A stretch of 64,000 nt of DNA from Streptomyces griseus subsp. griseus (GTDB lineage: Bacteria > Actinomycetota > Actinomycetes > Streptomycetales > Streptomycetaceae). The stretch covers positions 124,001 to 188,000 of the forward strand of contig NZ_JOJE01000005.1 of NCBI RefSeq assembly GCF_000720255.1, given 5' to 3'. Shown piece by piece: positions 1 through 8,319 of this stretch. The position numbers and the translations under genes were made by a program. The first letter of the stretch is position 1; every line of letters begins with the position of its first letter. The notes under the pieces were generated by a model. The model was not told where the DNA came from and searched no databases. It was given only the letters and a program-made list of their open reading frames with translations.

Positions 1-121
1 GGGGCCGTCATGCCTCTTCCGGCCCGGAAGCACTTTCGACGCCCCCGGCCGCCTCCCCCTGCGCGTCCTTGACAGTTCACCGGGACCGTGGGGTACTGCG
101 GATGCGGGGCCGGACGGACAC

Positions 122-1381
122 ATGACGGGGGTGAGTCCACTGCCGGAGCTGCGCTATCCCACTCTCGTCGAACTGTTCTCTTCCGCGCGGGCGTTGGCCG
201 CCCGTGGGCCTGCCCTGTGCACGCTCAGACAAGTGGGGGTCTCCCGCGCGGGCAGGCCCCTGCACCTGCTCTCCGTGGGCCACGCCCGCCGGGCCGTCCT
301 GGTCGTCGCCGGCGCCCACGCGAACGAGCCGACCGGCGGCCGCACACTCCTCGCCCTCGCCGAACGAGTGCTCCACGAAGAGGAGTTGCGGGACGGCACG
401 TCCTGGCACTTCCTGCTCTGCGCGGACCCCGACGGGGCGAGCCTGCATGTGACGCCGGCGCCGCGCAGTCTGCTGGAGTACCACCTCGGGTTCTTCCGGC
501 CCGCGGGTCCCGAGCAGCCGGAGTGGTCGCCCGCCGTGCTGCCTCCGGACCGGCTGCCCCCGGAGACACGCGCCCTGACCGGGGTCATCGACGAACTGCG
601 GCCCTACCTCCAGGTGACGCTGCACGGGACCGACCTGGGCGGCAGCTGGGTGCAGTTGACCCGGGACATACCCGGTCTCGCCGAGCCGTTCGCGAAGTCG
701 GCTGCCGAACTGCACATCCCGGTGGAGACCGGCGCCTCGGACGCGGCGGGCTGGCCCGCGTCGGGACCCGGCGTGCACGTGATGCCCGAGCCGGGCGCGG
801 ACGCGGTGCACCCGAGCATGCCGGACGACGCCCGCCAGAGCACCTGGTACCACACGCACCGCTACGGCGGTCTGACCGCGGTGGTCGAGGTGCCGATGTG
901 GGCGAGCGACCTGGTGGACGACCCGGCGCCGCATCCCGCGCCGGCAGCGGCGATGCGGCGCCTCGCGCACCGGCTGCTGCGGGACGCGCTGGAGGTGGAG
1001 CGGGCGCTCGCGGACGCGCGGCCGCGTCTGGAGGGCGTGGACGGGCCGCTGCTGCGGTCCGCGCGGTGGGCGCTGGAGCTGATCCCGGGGCTGGCCGCGG
1101 ACTGGCTGCGCACGCCGCCGGCGGACGCCACGATGGCGTACGTCGGCAGCGTGGACGCGTTCGGCCGACGTCTGCCGTTGCGGGCCGCGGCGATGCTGCT
1201 GCGAGTCCTGCGGGAGAGCGACGACCGCGCGGCACCCCGACTGGAGCGGCTGGTGGCGACCTGGAGCGATGCCTTCGCCGAGCGCTTCCGGGCCCGCTGG
1301 GTGCCCCTGGAACACCAGGTAGAGCACCAGTCCCGCACGGTGGTCGCGGCAGCGCTGCACGCGCGCGAGAGGCCGGTGTGA
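122..1381 (+). CDS. M14-family zinc carboxypeptidase-like protein
   Basis: This 419-residue protein resembles M14 zinc carboxypeptidases, which remove C-terminal residues or act on peptidoglycan peptides. The first zinc motif is HANEPTGG (His66, Glu69). A third ligand candidate is His168 in LHGTDLGG, and a catalytic Glu candidate is Glu256 in VVEVPMW. No signal peptide is visible, so a cytosolic location is inferred. The ATG has only a weak purine-rich upstream (GGACGGA); the GTG nine bases downstream is an alternative start. A paralogue of similar design, with an N-terminus of equal length, lies on the opposite strand at 1937-3301, so the pair looks like a local duplication followed by inversion. 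The substrate is unknown. Confidence 0.8.
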   Translation: MTGVSPLPELRYPTLVELFSSARALAARGPALCTLRQVGVSRAGRPLHLLSVGHARRAVLVVAGAHANEPTGGRTLLALAERVLHEEELRDGTSWHFLLCADPDGASLHVTPAPRSLLEYHLGFFRPAGPEQPEWSPAVLPPDRLPPETRALTGVIDELRPYLQVTLHGTDLGGSWVQLTRDIPGLAEPFAKSAAELHIPVETGASDAAGWPASGPGVHVMPEPGADAVHPSMPDDARQSTWYHTHRYGGLTAVVEVPMWASDLVDDPAPHPAPAAAMRRLAHRLLRDALEVERALADARPRLEGVDGPLLRSARWALELIPGLAADWLRTPPADATMAYVGSVDAFGRRLPLRAAAMLLRVLRESDDRAAPRLERLVATWSDAFAERFRARWVPLEHQVEHQSRTVVAAALHARERPV

Positions 1382-1413
1382 GCGGCGGGCGCCCGACCCT
1401 CACCGGTCGGGCG

Positions 1414-1536
1414 CTCCCGCACTCACGCGTCGGCGCTCCGGTTCACACTCGTCAGCCACTCCCGCACTGACGCGTCGGCGCTCCGGTTCACACTCGTCAG
1501 CCGCTCCCGCACTCACCCGCGAAGCGCTCCCGCACT
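1414..1536. repeat. 45-bp tandem repeat, two full copies plus partial copies
   Basis: The motif CTCCCGCACT begins at 1414, 1459 and 1504, a 45-bp period, with a fourth truncated start at 1527. The two full units are nearly identical and include CGGCGCTCCGGTTCACACTC. The array lies between the 3' end of the M14 gene and the 3' end of the convergent inhibitor gene, so it is probably non-coding. It may act in transcription termination, or be slippage DNA. Confidence 0.8.
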
Positions 1537-1940
1537 CACCCTTCGAGCGCGAACACCGACCCCGTACGTGCCGCCAGCACGCACCCGTTCGAGAACGTCC
1601 GCTCGTAGGCGACCGGCCGGCCGTCCCACGTCCCGCGCGCGTGGACGGTCACCGGGGCGTACTGCATGGTGCAGATGGCGTCCTTGGCGGGGATACGGCC
1701 GATGTCCCCGCCCGCCCTGCGCAGCTGCGCGCAGGCGTCGGCGGCACGCGGGTGGCCCTGGGGCGGGTCGCACAGCAGCAGGGTGCCGCGCGAGTCGTCG
1801 ACGGAGGCGCCGCCCCGGGTGAGCGTGAGGTAGAGCCAGTCGCCGGGGGAGGCCGCGACGGGGGTGGCGGTGGCGAGGAGGAGGGCGGCCGCCGCGAGGA
1901 GAGCACCCCGTACAGCCGTCGTCTTCGAGGAACGCGTCAT
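1536..1940 (-). CDS. Streptomyces subtilisin inhibitor (SSI) family protein
   Basis: This 134-residue secreted protein belongs to the SSI family of serine-protease inhibitors. It has an N-terminal signal peptide (about residues 1-30, ending in a TPVAA region), and the mature part carries the four expected cysteines, Cys57/Cys70 and Cys90/Cys120. By comparison with SSI, whose reactive site is the Met-Val bond in CPMVY, the bond here is Met92-Gln93 in CTMQY. The downstream AYERTFSNGC also matches the family. A Met P1 residue suggests inhibition of subtilisin- or chymotrypsin-like proteases. The start overlaps the upstream M14 stop in an ATGA, implying translational coupling. The S8 protease at 17.8-19.6 kb is a conceivable target, but that is only inference. 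Confidence 0.9.
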   Translation of the reverse strand: MTRSSKTTAVRGALLAAAALLLATATPVAASPGDWLYLTLTRGGASVDDSRGTLLLCDPPQGHPRAADACAQLRRAGGDIGRIPAKDAICTMQYAPVTVHARGTWDGRPVAYERTFSNGCVLAARTGSVFALEG

Positions 1941-3301
1941 TCCAGGTGCATCGGCACGGCCGCCCCGCTCCCCCAGCCCGGCTCACCCGAACGGGGGCAG
2001 GCGGGCGTGTGCCGCGCGGCCAGTTCGAACGTCGCGAGCACCACCCGGGACTGGTACTCGACCTGGCGTGCGACCGGTGTCCAGCGTGCCCCGCAGCCGT
2101 CGCGGTAGTCGGCGCACCACGTGTCGACGAGCCGGTCCAGCTCCGGCAGCACCCCGGCCGGATCGCGGCCGGCGCCGGTCACCAGCTGGTGCAGGAGGCC
2201 CGCCGTGCGCAGCGCGAGCCGCCGTCCGGCGATGCGCAGGGCGACCAGGTGGGCGGAGCTGAGCGGCGGGAGCGGCCGCGTCGGATCGCCGACGTCGGGG
2301 TCCCAGGCGTCGGCGAGTCCGGGGCAGACGAGGACGTAGTCGTCGACCGGCGCGAGCAGGCGTGCCGCGTCCGGGACATCGGTGAGGTGGGGCCTCAGAC
2401 GGGCCAGGAGGCCCTCCAGGGCACGGGTGTCGTGACGGAGGGTGTGGCTGATCGTACGCAGTACCGCGTCCCGGTCGGCGGACGGTGTGCCGTTCTGCAC
2501 CGCGGCGACACCCCACATGGGCGCCTCGACGACCGCGGTGACGGTGCCGTGCCGGTGCGGGTGGAACCACGTCGACTCGACGGCCGCCTCGGTGATGGCC
2601 GCGGCCAGGTCGCCTCGCCGCGGCGGCGGTATCCGGTAGACGGCGGGCCCGAGGGCGGGCCAGTACAGGGTGTCGTACGCGCCGAGTTCGCGCGGTATGC
2701 CGAGGCGGGCGGCGGTGTGCGCGACGCGCTGGGCGAGGCCCGGCAGGTCGTGGGTGAGCTCGACGAATCCGCCGCCGACATCGACGCCGTGCAGGGAGCA
2801 CTGCAGGAAGGGCCGCAGTTCGTCCTGGATTTCGAGCAGCGCGCGGGTCTCGGGCAGGGTGGCGCCGACGGCGCCGTCGGGGAGCCATTCGGGCTGTTCG
2901 AGGAAACCGGGCCGGAAGAAGTTCCGGAAGTAGTGGCCGAGGGTGTACGGGCCCGCGAGCCAGCCCTCGTTGCGGCGCAGGCCGTCGGGGTCGACGCACA
3001 GCAGCAGGTTCCAGGTGGCGTCGGCGCCCTCGGTGAGCCGGGGGTCGGTGAGGGCGCGTTCGGCGAGCCGCAGTGCGGTGGCGCCGCCCACCGGCTCGTT
3101 GGCGTGCGGTCCGGCGACGACGAGCACGTGCCGGCTGCCGTGGCCGACGGAGAGCAGCCACAGCGGGGTGCCCGCGCGGGAGGTGCCGATGCGGCGCAGC
3201 CGGGCGTCCCGCGGGCGGCGGGCGACCAGTGCGGCGGCGCGGGCGCCCAGTTCGTCGACGGTCGGGTAGCGGAGGAGCGGCGGCAGCGCACACACCTCCA
3301 C
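1937..3301 (-). CDS. M14-family zinc carboxypeptidase-like protein, coupled to SSI gene
   Basis: This is a paralogue of the protein at 122-1381. It carries the HANEPVGG zinc motif, the SLHGVDVGG His and the VVEAPMW Glu. The GTG at 3301 is chosen because it gives an N-terminus that aligns residue for residue with the paralogue (VEVCALPPLLRYP against MTGVSPLPELRYP); GTG codons at 3322 and 3295 are alternatives, and none has a strong ribosome-binding site. No export signal is evident. The stop overlaps the start of the subtilisin-inhibitor gene by four bases, so the two form one transcript. The physiological substrate is not known. Confidence 0.8.
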   Translation of the reverse strand: MEVCALPPLLRYPTVDELGARAAALVARRPRDARLRRIGTSRAGTPLWLLSVGHGSRHVLVVAGPHANEPVGGATALRLAERALTDPRLTEGADATWNLLLCVDPDGLRRNEGWLAGPYTLGHYFRNFFRPGFLEQPEWLPDGAVGATLPETRALLEIQDELRPFLQCSLHGVDVGGGFVELTHDLPGLAQRVAHTAARLGIPRELGAYDTLYWPALGPAVYRIPPPRRGDLAAAITEAAVESTWFHPHRHGTVTAVVEAPMWGVAAVQNGTPSADRDAVLRTISHTLRHDTRALEGLLARLRPHLTDVPDAARLLAPVDDYVLVCPGLADAWDPDVGDPTRPLPPLSSAHLVALRIAGRRLALRTAGLLHQLVTGAGRDPAGVLPELDRLVDTWCADYRDGCGARWTPVARQVEYQSRVVLATFELAARHTPACPRSGEPGWGSGAAVPMHLE

Positions 3302-3327
3302 CCCGTGGTGCCGTCGGTTCACCTGAT

Positions 3328-3340
3328 GTACATGGTGTAC
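3328..3340. promoter_or_regulatory. Palindrome upstream of the M14-SSI operon
   Basis: GTACA-TGG-TGTAC is a perfect 5+5 inverted repeat six or more bases ahead of the possible starts of the M14 gene. Its position fits an operator or promoter element, but no regulator can be assigned. Confidence 0.35.
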
Positions 3341-3421
3341 GCACAGTGAGTCACGACTGGCGGGGTACGTCAACACCGCGGTACGGGACCGCACCCGCGG
3401 TCCGGCCCGTCTGTCGTGCGC

Positions 3422-3973
3422 TTACTCCGTGGAGAGCCGGAACGCCATGTGCCCGAAGGAGACCTGGTCGCCCTCGCGGACGACGGCCGCGCCGATCACC
3501 CGGCGTCCGTTGACGGTCGTGCCGTTGGTCGAGCCGAGGTCCCGCAGGACCCACATGCCGCCCTGGCGGCTGAGTTCGGCGTGCACACGCGAGACCGTCT
3601 CGTGGTTCAGGCGCAGTCCGCTCGCCGGGTCGCGGCCGATGCGCAGCGGGTGCCCGTGACCGGGGTGGGGCAGCAGCAGCTTGGGCAGCCGCTCGGCCTG
3701 CCAGGCCCTGCGCAGCCGTACGGTGAAGCCGGAGACCGCCTCGACGGTGCCGAACACCAGGCGCGCCAGACGGTTCTCCTGGGGTAGGTCGGCGGTGAGC
3801 GCCACGAGTTCGTCGGAGCGGCGGGCCGCGAGGGCCAGCTCCATGCGCCGGATGAACGTGTCGTGCGACAGACGGCCCATGGCGACGCCGTCACGCAACA
3901 CCTGCAGCGCCTTGTCGCGCTCCGCGTCGGACAGTCGAGCGGGATACGTGTTGAACTCGAAGGACGACGTCAC
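3422..3973 (-). CDS. DUF1707 and FHA domain protein
   Basis: This 183-residue protein has an N-terminal DUF1707 domain (about residues 10-65, RLSDAERDKALQVLRDG and the following helices). A short basic linker leads to a C-terminal forkhead-associated domain (about residues 100-180). The FHA signature residues are present: IGRD, the SRVH core and LGSTNGTTVNG. FHA domains bind phosphothreonine peptides, so a role in Ser/Thr kinase signalling is likely. No kinase gene is adjacent. It is divergent from treZ across a gap of about 170 bases. Confidence 0.9.
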   Translation of the reverse strand: MTSSFEFNTYPARLSDAERDKALQVLRDGVAMGRLSHDTFIRRMELALAARRSDELVALTADLPQENRLARLVFGTVEAVSGFTVRLRRAWQAERLPKLLLPHPGHGHPLRIGRDPASGLRLNHETVSRVHAELSRQGGMWVLRDLGSTNGTTVNGRRVIGAAVVREGDQVSFGHMAFRLSTE

Positions 3974-4146
3974 GTTGCTGATTGTCGGTCAGTAGACCTT
4001 GGGTGTCCAGAAAACGGAGAAACGGCGCCCACGCACGCGTGGCCGACGGATCCGCCGGTAAAGGGTGCATACGGAAGCGGTTCGATCTCGTTTTGAAGGA
4101 CGATGGACCGGCTACATCACGGTGAGCAGACGAAGGGGAACCGTCC

Positions 4147-5892
4147 GTGCAGTTCGAGGTGTGGGCACCGCAGGCCGATCGTGTGACGCTCCAGTGCGAC
4201 GGCGCCACGCGCGCGTTGGAGCGCGATCCGCGGCGGGAGGGATGGTGGACGGGCGAGGCGGAGGCCCGGGACGGCACGCGGTACGGCTTCGCGGTGGACG
4301 ACGGCCCCGTCCTGCCCGACCCGCGCTCGCGCCGCCAGCCGGACGGGCCCGACGGGCTGAGCGCGGTCGTCGACCAGGGCCGCTACACGTGGCGGACCCC
4401 GTGGGCGGGCCGACCGCTGCAGGGCGCCGTCCTCTACGAGCTGCACGTGGGCACCTACACGCCCGACGGCACCTTCGACGCGGCCGCCGAACGTCTGGAC
4501 CACCTCGTCGAACTGGGCGTCACGCACGTCGAGTTGATGCCGGTCTGCCCGTTCCCCGGGCGGCACGGCTGGGGGTACGAGGGCGTCTCGCTGTGGGCGG
4601 TGCACGAGCCGTACGGCGGGCCCGAGGCACTGAAGCGCTTCGTCGACCGGGCGCACGAACGCGGCCTGGGCGTGGTCCTCGACGTGGTGCACAACCACCT
4701 GGGCCCCTCCGGCAACTACCTGCCCGCCTTCGGGCCGTACTTCACCGACCGGCACCAGACCCCGTGGGGCTCGGCCGTGAACCTCGACGCGCCCGGCTCC
4801 GACGAGGTGCGCGCCTATCTCCTCGCCGGCGCCCTGGCGTGGCTGCGCGACTACCGGCTCGACGGGCTGCGGCTGGACGCGGTGCACGCGCTGAAGGACA
4901 CGCGCGCGTGCCACTTCCTGGAGGAGCTGTCGGCGGCCGTGGACGCCCTGGCCGCCGAGGTGGGCCGGCCGCTGTTCCTGATCGCCGAGTCCGACCTGAA
5001 CGACCCGCGGCTGATCACCCCGCGCGAGGAGGGCGGCCTCGGCCTCCAGGCGCAGTGGAACGACGACTTCCACCACACCTTGCACACCGCGCTGACCGGT
5101 GAGTCCCAGGGCTACTACGCCGACTTCGCGCGCGACCCGCTGGCGGCGCTCGCCAAGACACTCACGGGCGGCTACTTCCACGACGGCACGTACTCCAGCT
5201 TCCGGGGCCGCGGCCACGGACGCCCGCTGGACCGGGCGCGGGTGGCGGCACACCGGCTGCTCGGCTACAGCCAGACCCATGACCAGGTCGGCAACCGGGC
5301 GCAGGGCGACCGTCTGTCGGCGACGCTCTCTCCGGGGCTGCTGGCCTGCGCGGCCACGCTGACGCTGACCGCGCCGTTCACCCCGATGCTGTTCATGGGC
5401 GAGGAGTGGGCGGCGGGCACGCCCTGGCAGTTCTTCACCGACCACACCGACCCGGAGCTGGCGGAGGCCGTACGCCGGGGCAGGCGCCGGGAGTTCGCCG
5501 CGCACGGCTGGGCCGAGGAGGACGTACCGGATCCGCAGGACCCGGCGACCCGCGACCGTTCCTGCCTGGACTGGTCCGAACCGGAGCGTGAGCCCCACGC
5601 GCGCGTGCTCGACTGGTACCGCCGGCTCATCGCCCTGCGGCACGCGCAGGCCGACCTCACCGACCCCGACCTTGCCGACACGAAGGTGGCCTACGACGCC
5701 GTCGCCCGCTGGTTCGGCTTCCGGCGCGGAGACGTACGCGTGGCCGTGAACCTCGGCAAGGACCCGGCGGAGATCCCCCTGGGCACCCGCCCCGTCCGGG
5801 TCCTGGCCGCGTGGGAGCCGGTGGAAGTACCGGGCGCGGACGGGGTGCTGCGGCTGCCCGGGGAGTCGTGCGTGGTACTCATTCAGGATTGA
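4147..5892 (+). CDS. treZ: Malto-oligosyltrehalose trehalohydrolase
   Basis: TreZ, a GH13 enzyme, hydrolyses maltooligosyl-trehalose to release trehalose, the second step of the TreY-TreZ pathway from glycogen. The 581 residues comprise an N-terminal CBM48/E-set region (about 1-85), the catalytic barrel and a C-terminal beta domain. Visible GH13 motifs are DVVHNH (region I), DGLRLDAVH with nucleophile Asp244 (region II), IAESD with acid Glu281 (region III) and THDQVGNR (region IV). The start is a GTG preceded by GAAGGGGA. TreY, the synthase that makes the substrate, is not in this window, so treZ stands alone here. The role is osmoprotectant or spore trehalose supply. Confidence 0.95.
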   Translation: MQFEVWAPQADRVTLQCDGATRALERDPRREGWWTGEAEARDGTRYGFAVDDGPVLPDPRSRRQPDGPDGLSAVVDQGRYTWRTPWAGRPLQGAVLYELHVGTYTPDGTFDAAAERLDHLVELGVTHVELMPVCPFPGRHGWGYEGVSLWAVHEPYGGPEALKRFVDRAHERGLGVVLDVVHNHLGPSGNYLPAFGPYFTDRHQTPWGSAVNLDAPGSDEVRAYLLAGALAWLRDYRLDGLRLDAVHALKDTRACHFLEELSAAVDALAAEVGRPLFLIAESDLNDPRLITPREEGGLGLQAQWNDDFHHTLHTALTGESQGYYADFARDPLAALAKTLTGGYFHDGTYSSFRGRGHGRPLDRARVAAHRLLGYSQTHDQVGNRAQGDRLSATLSPGLLACAATLTLTAPFTPMLFMGEEWAAGTPWQFFTDHTDPELAEAVRRGRRREFAAHGWAEEDVPDPQDPATRDRSCLDWSEPEREPHARVLDWYRRLIALRHAQADLTDPDLADTKVAYDAVARWFGFRRGDVRVAVNLGKDPAEIPLGTRPVRVLAAWEPVEVPGADGVLRLPGESCVVLIQD

Positions 5893-5926
5893 GGCCCGTC
5901 ACACGTCTTCCGCTGTGCCGCACCTT

Positions 5927-6925
5927 TCACAGCTCGTCCCCCAGGCCCTCCTCGCGCAGTTCGGTGACCCGTTCCAGCAGGATCGCCTCCCAGGCCCGGC
6001 GCAGCTGGGTTCGCAGCAGGGGCAGGGAGCCGCTTTCGCCGCGGCCCTCGATGCGGGCGGCGAGGCGGACGACGGTGTCGCAGCGGGCCAGCCACAGACC
6101 GCGCAGGCAGGGGCGGGCCCCGTACCCGGCGAGGGTGGCGGCGCGGACGGCGGCACCGGACCCGACGGCGAGGGCGAGCCCCGCGATGTCCTCGGCGGGG
6201 TCGCCGAGCACGGCGTCGGTCCAGTCGAGGACGCCGCGCACCCGGCCGTCGGCGCTGACCACGAGGTGTTCGCCTCTGAGGGCGTGGTGGACGAGGACCG
6301 CGCCGCTCGGCTGGGCGGCGAGCTGGGCCGCGCCGGGCGGGGTGAGCTGGGTCAGGCGGCCGGCGTCGAACTCGTCCGCCTCCGCGAGGGTCGCGGAGGC
6401 GGCCACGGCCATCCGGCGCAGCGCCTCGAGGGAGCGCGGCGCGGCCCGGGGGACGCCGAGCGCCTCGGCCTGCCGGGCCGGTACCTCGCGCAGGCCCGTC
6501 AGCAGTCCGGCCAGATCGGCCTCGCCGACCGCCGACACGTCGTACTGCTCCGCCGTGCCGCCGGGCACCTTGGTGTCGAGGGTGTAGGTCAGGCCGGGTG
6601 CCCATTCGCCGTGCGCCACGCTGGTGGGCACCGCGACCGGGGCGTGCGGGCGGACGACGTCGCGCAGGCGCAGTTCGCGGCGCTGGCGCGCGGCGGCGTC
6701 GCGGTCGGGGGCGAGGCGCAGGACGTGGCGGCTGCCGACCCACCAGGTGGAGTGCTCGGCGCCCTCGGCGACGGGCCGGATCTCCGGCCCGGGGGCGGCG
6801 CCCACGCCGTTGCCGTTGCCGTTGCCGTTGCCGACAGCCTGGCCGGCCTTCGTCTGGGGGTCCTGGAGCAGGGAACGGACGAGCCGGTGGACGGTGTCCG
6901 CGGTGGGTGTCGGTGCCTGGGTCAT
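5927..6925 (-). CDS. Aminoglycoside phosphotransferase-fold protein, catalytic Asp missing
   Basis: This 332-residue protein has the APH/choline-kinase fold. The Brenner-type catalytic motif, normally HGDLHxGN, reads HHALRGEH at residues 213-220. The catalytic Asp is therefore Ala215 and the metal-ligand Asn is His220. The second metal motif VLDWTDAVLGDP is intact. An NGNGNGNG stretch near residue 40 is encoded by a hexanucleotide microsatellite. It follows the M24 peptidase gene by 46 bases on the same strand and is probably co-transcribed. It may be a pseudokinase or act on an unusual substrate; antibiotic resistance should not be assumed. Confidence 0.8.
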   Translation of the reverse strand: MTQAPTPTADTVHRLVRSLLQDPQTKAGQAVGNGNGNGNGVGAAPGPEIRPVAEGAEHSTWWVGSRHVLRLAPDRDAAARQRRELRLRDVVRPHAPVAVPTSVAHGEWAPGLTYTLDTKVPGGTAEQYDVSAVGEADLAGLLTGLREVPARQAEALGVPRAAPRSLEALRRMAVAASATLAEADEFDAGRLTQLTPPGAAQLAAQPSGAVLVHHALRGEHLVVSADGRVRGVLDWTDAVLGDPAEDIAGLALAVGSGAAVRAATLAGYGARPCLRGLWLARCDTVVRLAARIEGRGESGSLPLLRTQLRRAWEAILLERVTELREEGLGDEL

Positions 6926-6971
6926 GGTCGCGCCGTTGTCGCTCGGGGGTGTGCGGGGGCTCCTGGGTCGC

Positions 6972-8099
6972 TCAGTCCACTATGACCATCTCGCGGGTGG
7001 TGTCGTTGAGGCGGCGGCCGCCGTCCTCGGTCACGGTGACGATGTCCTCGATCCGCACGCCGAAGCGCCCGGGCAGGTAGACGCCGGGTTCCACGGAGAA
7101 GCACATGCCGGGTACGAGGGGCAGCTCCTCGCCCTCGATCATGTACGGCGGTTCGTGGGTGGTGACGCCGATGCCGTGCCCGGTGCGGTGGATGAAGTAC
7201 GTGCCGTACCCGGCGTCGGCGATGACGGCGCGGGCGGCCCGGTCGACCTCCTGGCAGGGGACGCCGGGCCGCACCGCGCGGAAGCCCGCCTCCTGGGCCT
7301 CGCGCACGAGGTCGTGGACCCTGCGTTCCTCGTCGGTCGGTTCGCCGACGTGGACCGTGCGGGAGGTGTCGGAGCCGTAGCCGTCCTTGAGGCCGCCGAA
7401 GTCGAGGACGACCATGTCGCCGCGTTCGATGACGCGGTCGCCGACCTCGTGGTGGGGGTTGGCGCCGTTCGGTCCGGAGGCGACGATCGTGAAGTCGACG
7501 ACCTCGTGTCCGTGTTCCCGCAGCAGCCTGCTGAGATCGGCCGCGACCTCCGACTCCCTGCGGCCCGCGAAGGGGACCTCGCGGATCTCCTCGAACGTCG
7601 CGTCTGCGGCGGCGCCGGCGGCCGCCATCAGGTCCAGCTCGGCCGCGTCCTTGACGGCGCGCAGCATGGGCAGCGCGTCGGTGAGGGAGGTGTAGGAGGT
7701 GCCGGGCAGCGCGTTCTGCAGGCCGAGCAGGTGCATCGCCCAGGCGTTGTCGCTGATGCCGAAACGCCCGGCGCCGTCGAGGAGGGCGGCGGTGGCGGCG
7801 TAGGGGTCCTTGCCGTCGGTCCAGTCGTGCAGGGCGAGGGCGGCGACGCCGGGGGCCTGGGCGGCGTCCGGGGCCTCCAGTGCGGGGACGACGAGGACGG
7901 GGTCCTGGCCGGGGGCGAGGACGAGGAGGGTGAGCCGTTCGGTGACGGCGGTGGGCGTGTAGCCGGTGAGCCACACCAGGTCCGGGCCCGGCGCCACGAG
8001 GAGGCCGGCGAGTCCGGCGTCGGCGGCCGCCCGCGCGGCGCGCCCCATGCGGGCCCGGTAGTCGTCGGCGGTGAAGGGCGCGGGCGTACGGCCGGTCAT
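6972..8099 (-). CDS. M24-family Xaa-Pro aminopeptidase
   Basis: This 375-residue metallopeptidase is of the PepP/PepQ type and cleaves N-terminal residues preceding proline. It has a creatinase N-terminal domain (about residues 1-130) and a pita-bread catalytic domain. Metal ligands are recognisable: the first Asp in VVLDFGG, the second in GSDTSRT, the His in HRTGHGIGVTTHE, the Glu in FSVEPGVY and the final Glu in VRIEDIV. The protein is cytosolic, with no signal peptide. It precedes the phosphotransferase-like gene, which is probably in the same operon. Confidence 0.93.
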   Translation of the reverse strand: MTGRTPAPFTADDYRARMGRAARAAADAGLAGLLVAPGPDLVWLTGYTPTAVTERLTLLVLAPGQDPVLVVPALEAPDAAQAPGVAALALHDWTDGKDPYAATAALLDGAGRFGISDNAWAMHLLGLQNALPGTSYTSLTDALPMLRAVKDAAELDLMAAAGAAADATFEEIREVPFAGRRESEVAADLSRLLREHGHEVVDFTIVASGPNGANPHHEVGDRVIERGDMVVLDFGGLKDGYGSDTSRTVHVGEPTDEERRVHDLVREAQEAGFRAVRPGVPCQEVDRAARAVIADAGYGTYFIHRTGHGIGVTTHEPPYMIEGEELPLVPGMCFSVEPGVYLPGRFGVRIEDIVTVTEDGGRRLNDTTREMVIVD

Positions 8100-8258
8100 C
8101 CGGGCCTCCCTGAGCGGATGTGTGGACTACGGGCAGCATCCTGCCCGGACACGGGGGCCTGCGCGAGCCGGTTGAGCGGGGTTTCCGGACTCCTGACGAT
8201 CGAGTTCGCGGTGCGCTCTGCTGGAGACAGCGATCCTAACGGCTGAAGATTGCCATGG

Positions 8259-8272
8259 CATTAGCCCTAATG
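8259..8272. promoter_or_regulatory. Palindrome CATTAG-CC-CTAATG upstream of the phosphoesterase gene
   Basis: A perfect 6+6 inverted repeat with a 2-base spacer lies in an AT-richer stretch between the divergent M24 peptidase and phosphoesterase genes. It looks like an operator for a dimeric repressor. The regulator is not identifiable. Confidence 0.4.
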
Positions 8273-8319
8273 GTTTGATGCGGGTTGAGCATTACTTGAC
8301 AGCAAGAGAGGCCACCGCC

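Noticed and set aside
1-121. Upstream gene fragment at the left edge
   Set aside because: The first 121 bases show no recognisable coding motif or stop-linked frame that could be assigned to a partial gene.
6800-6840. Hexanucleotide GCCGTT repeat as a regulatory site
   Set aside because: It is in frame inside the phosphotransferase-like gene and codes for NGNGNGNG, so a linker microsatellite is the simpler reading.
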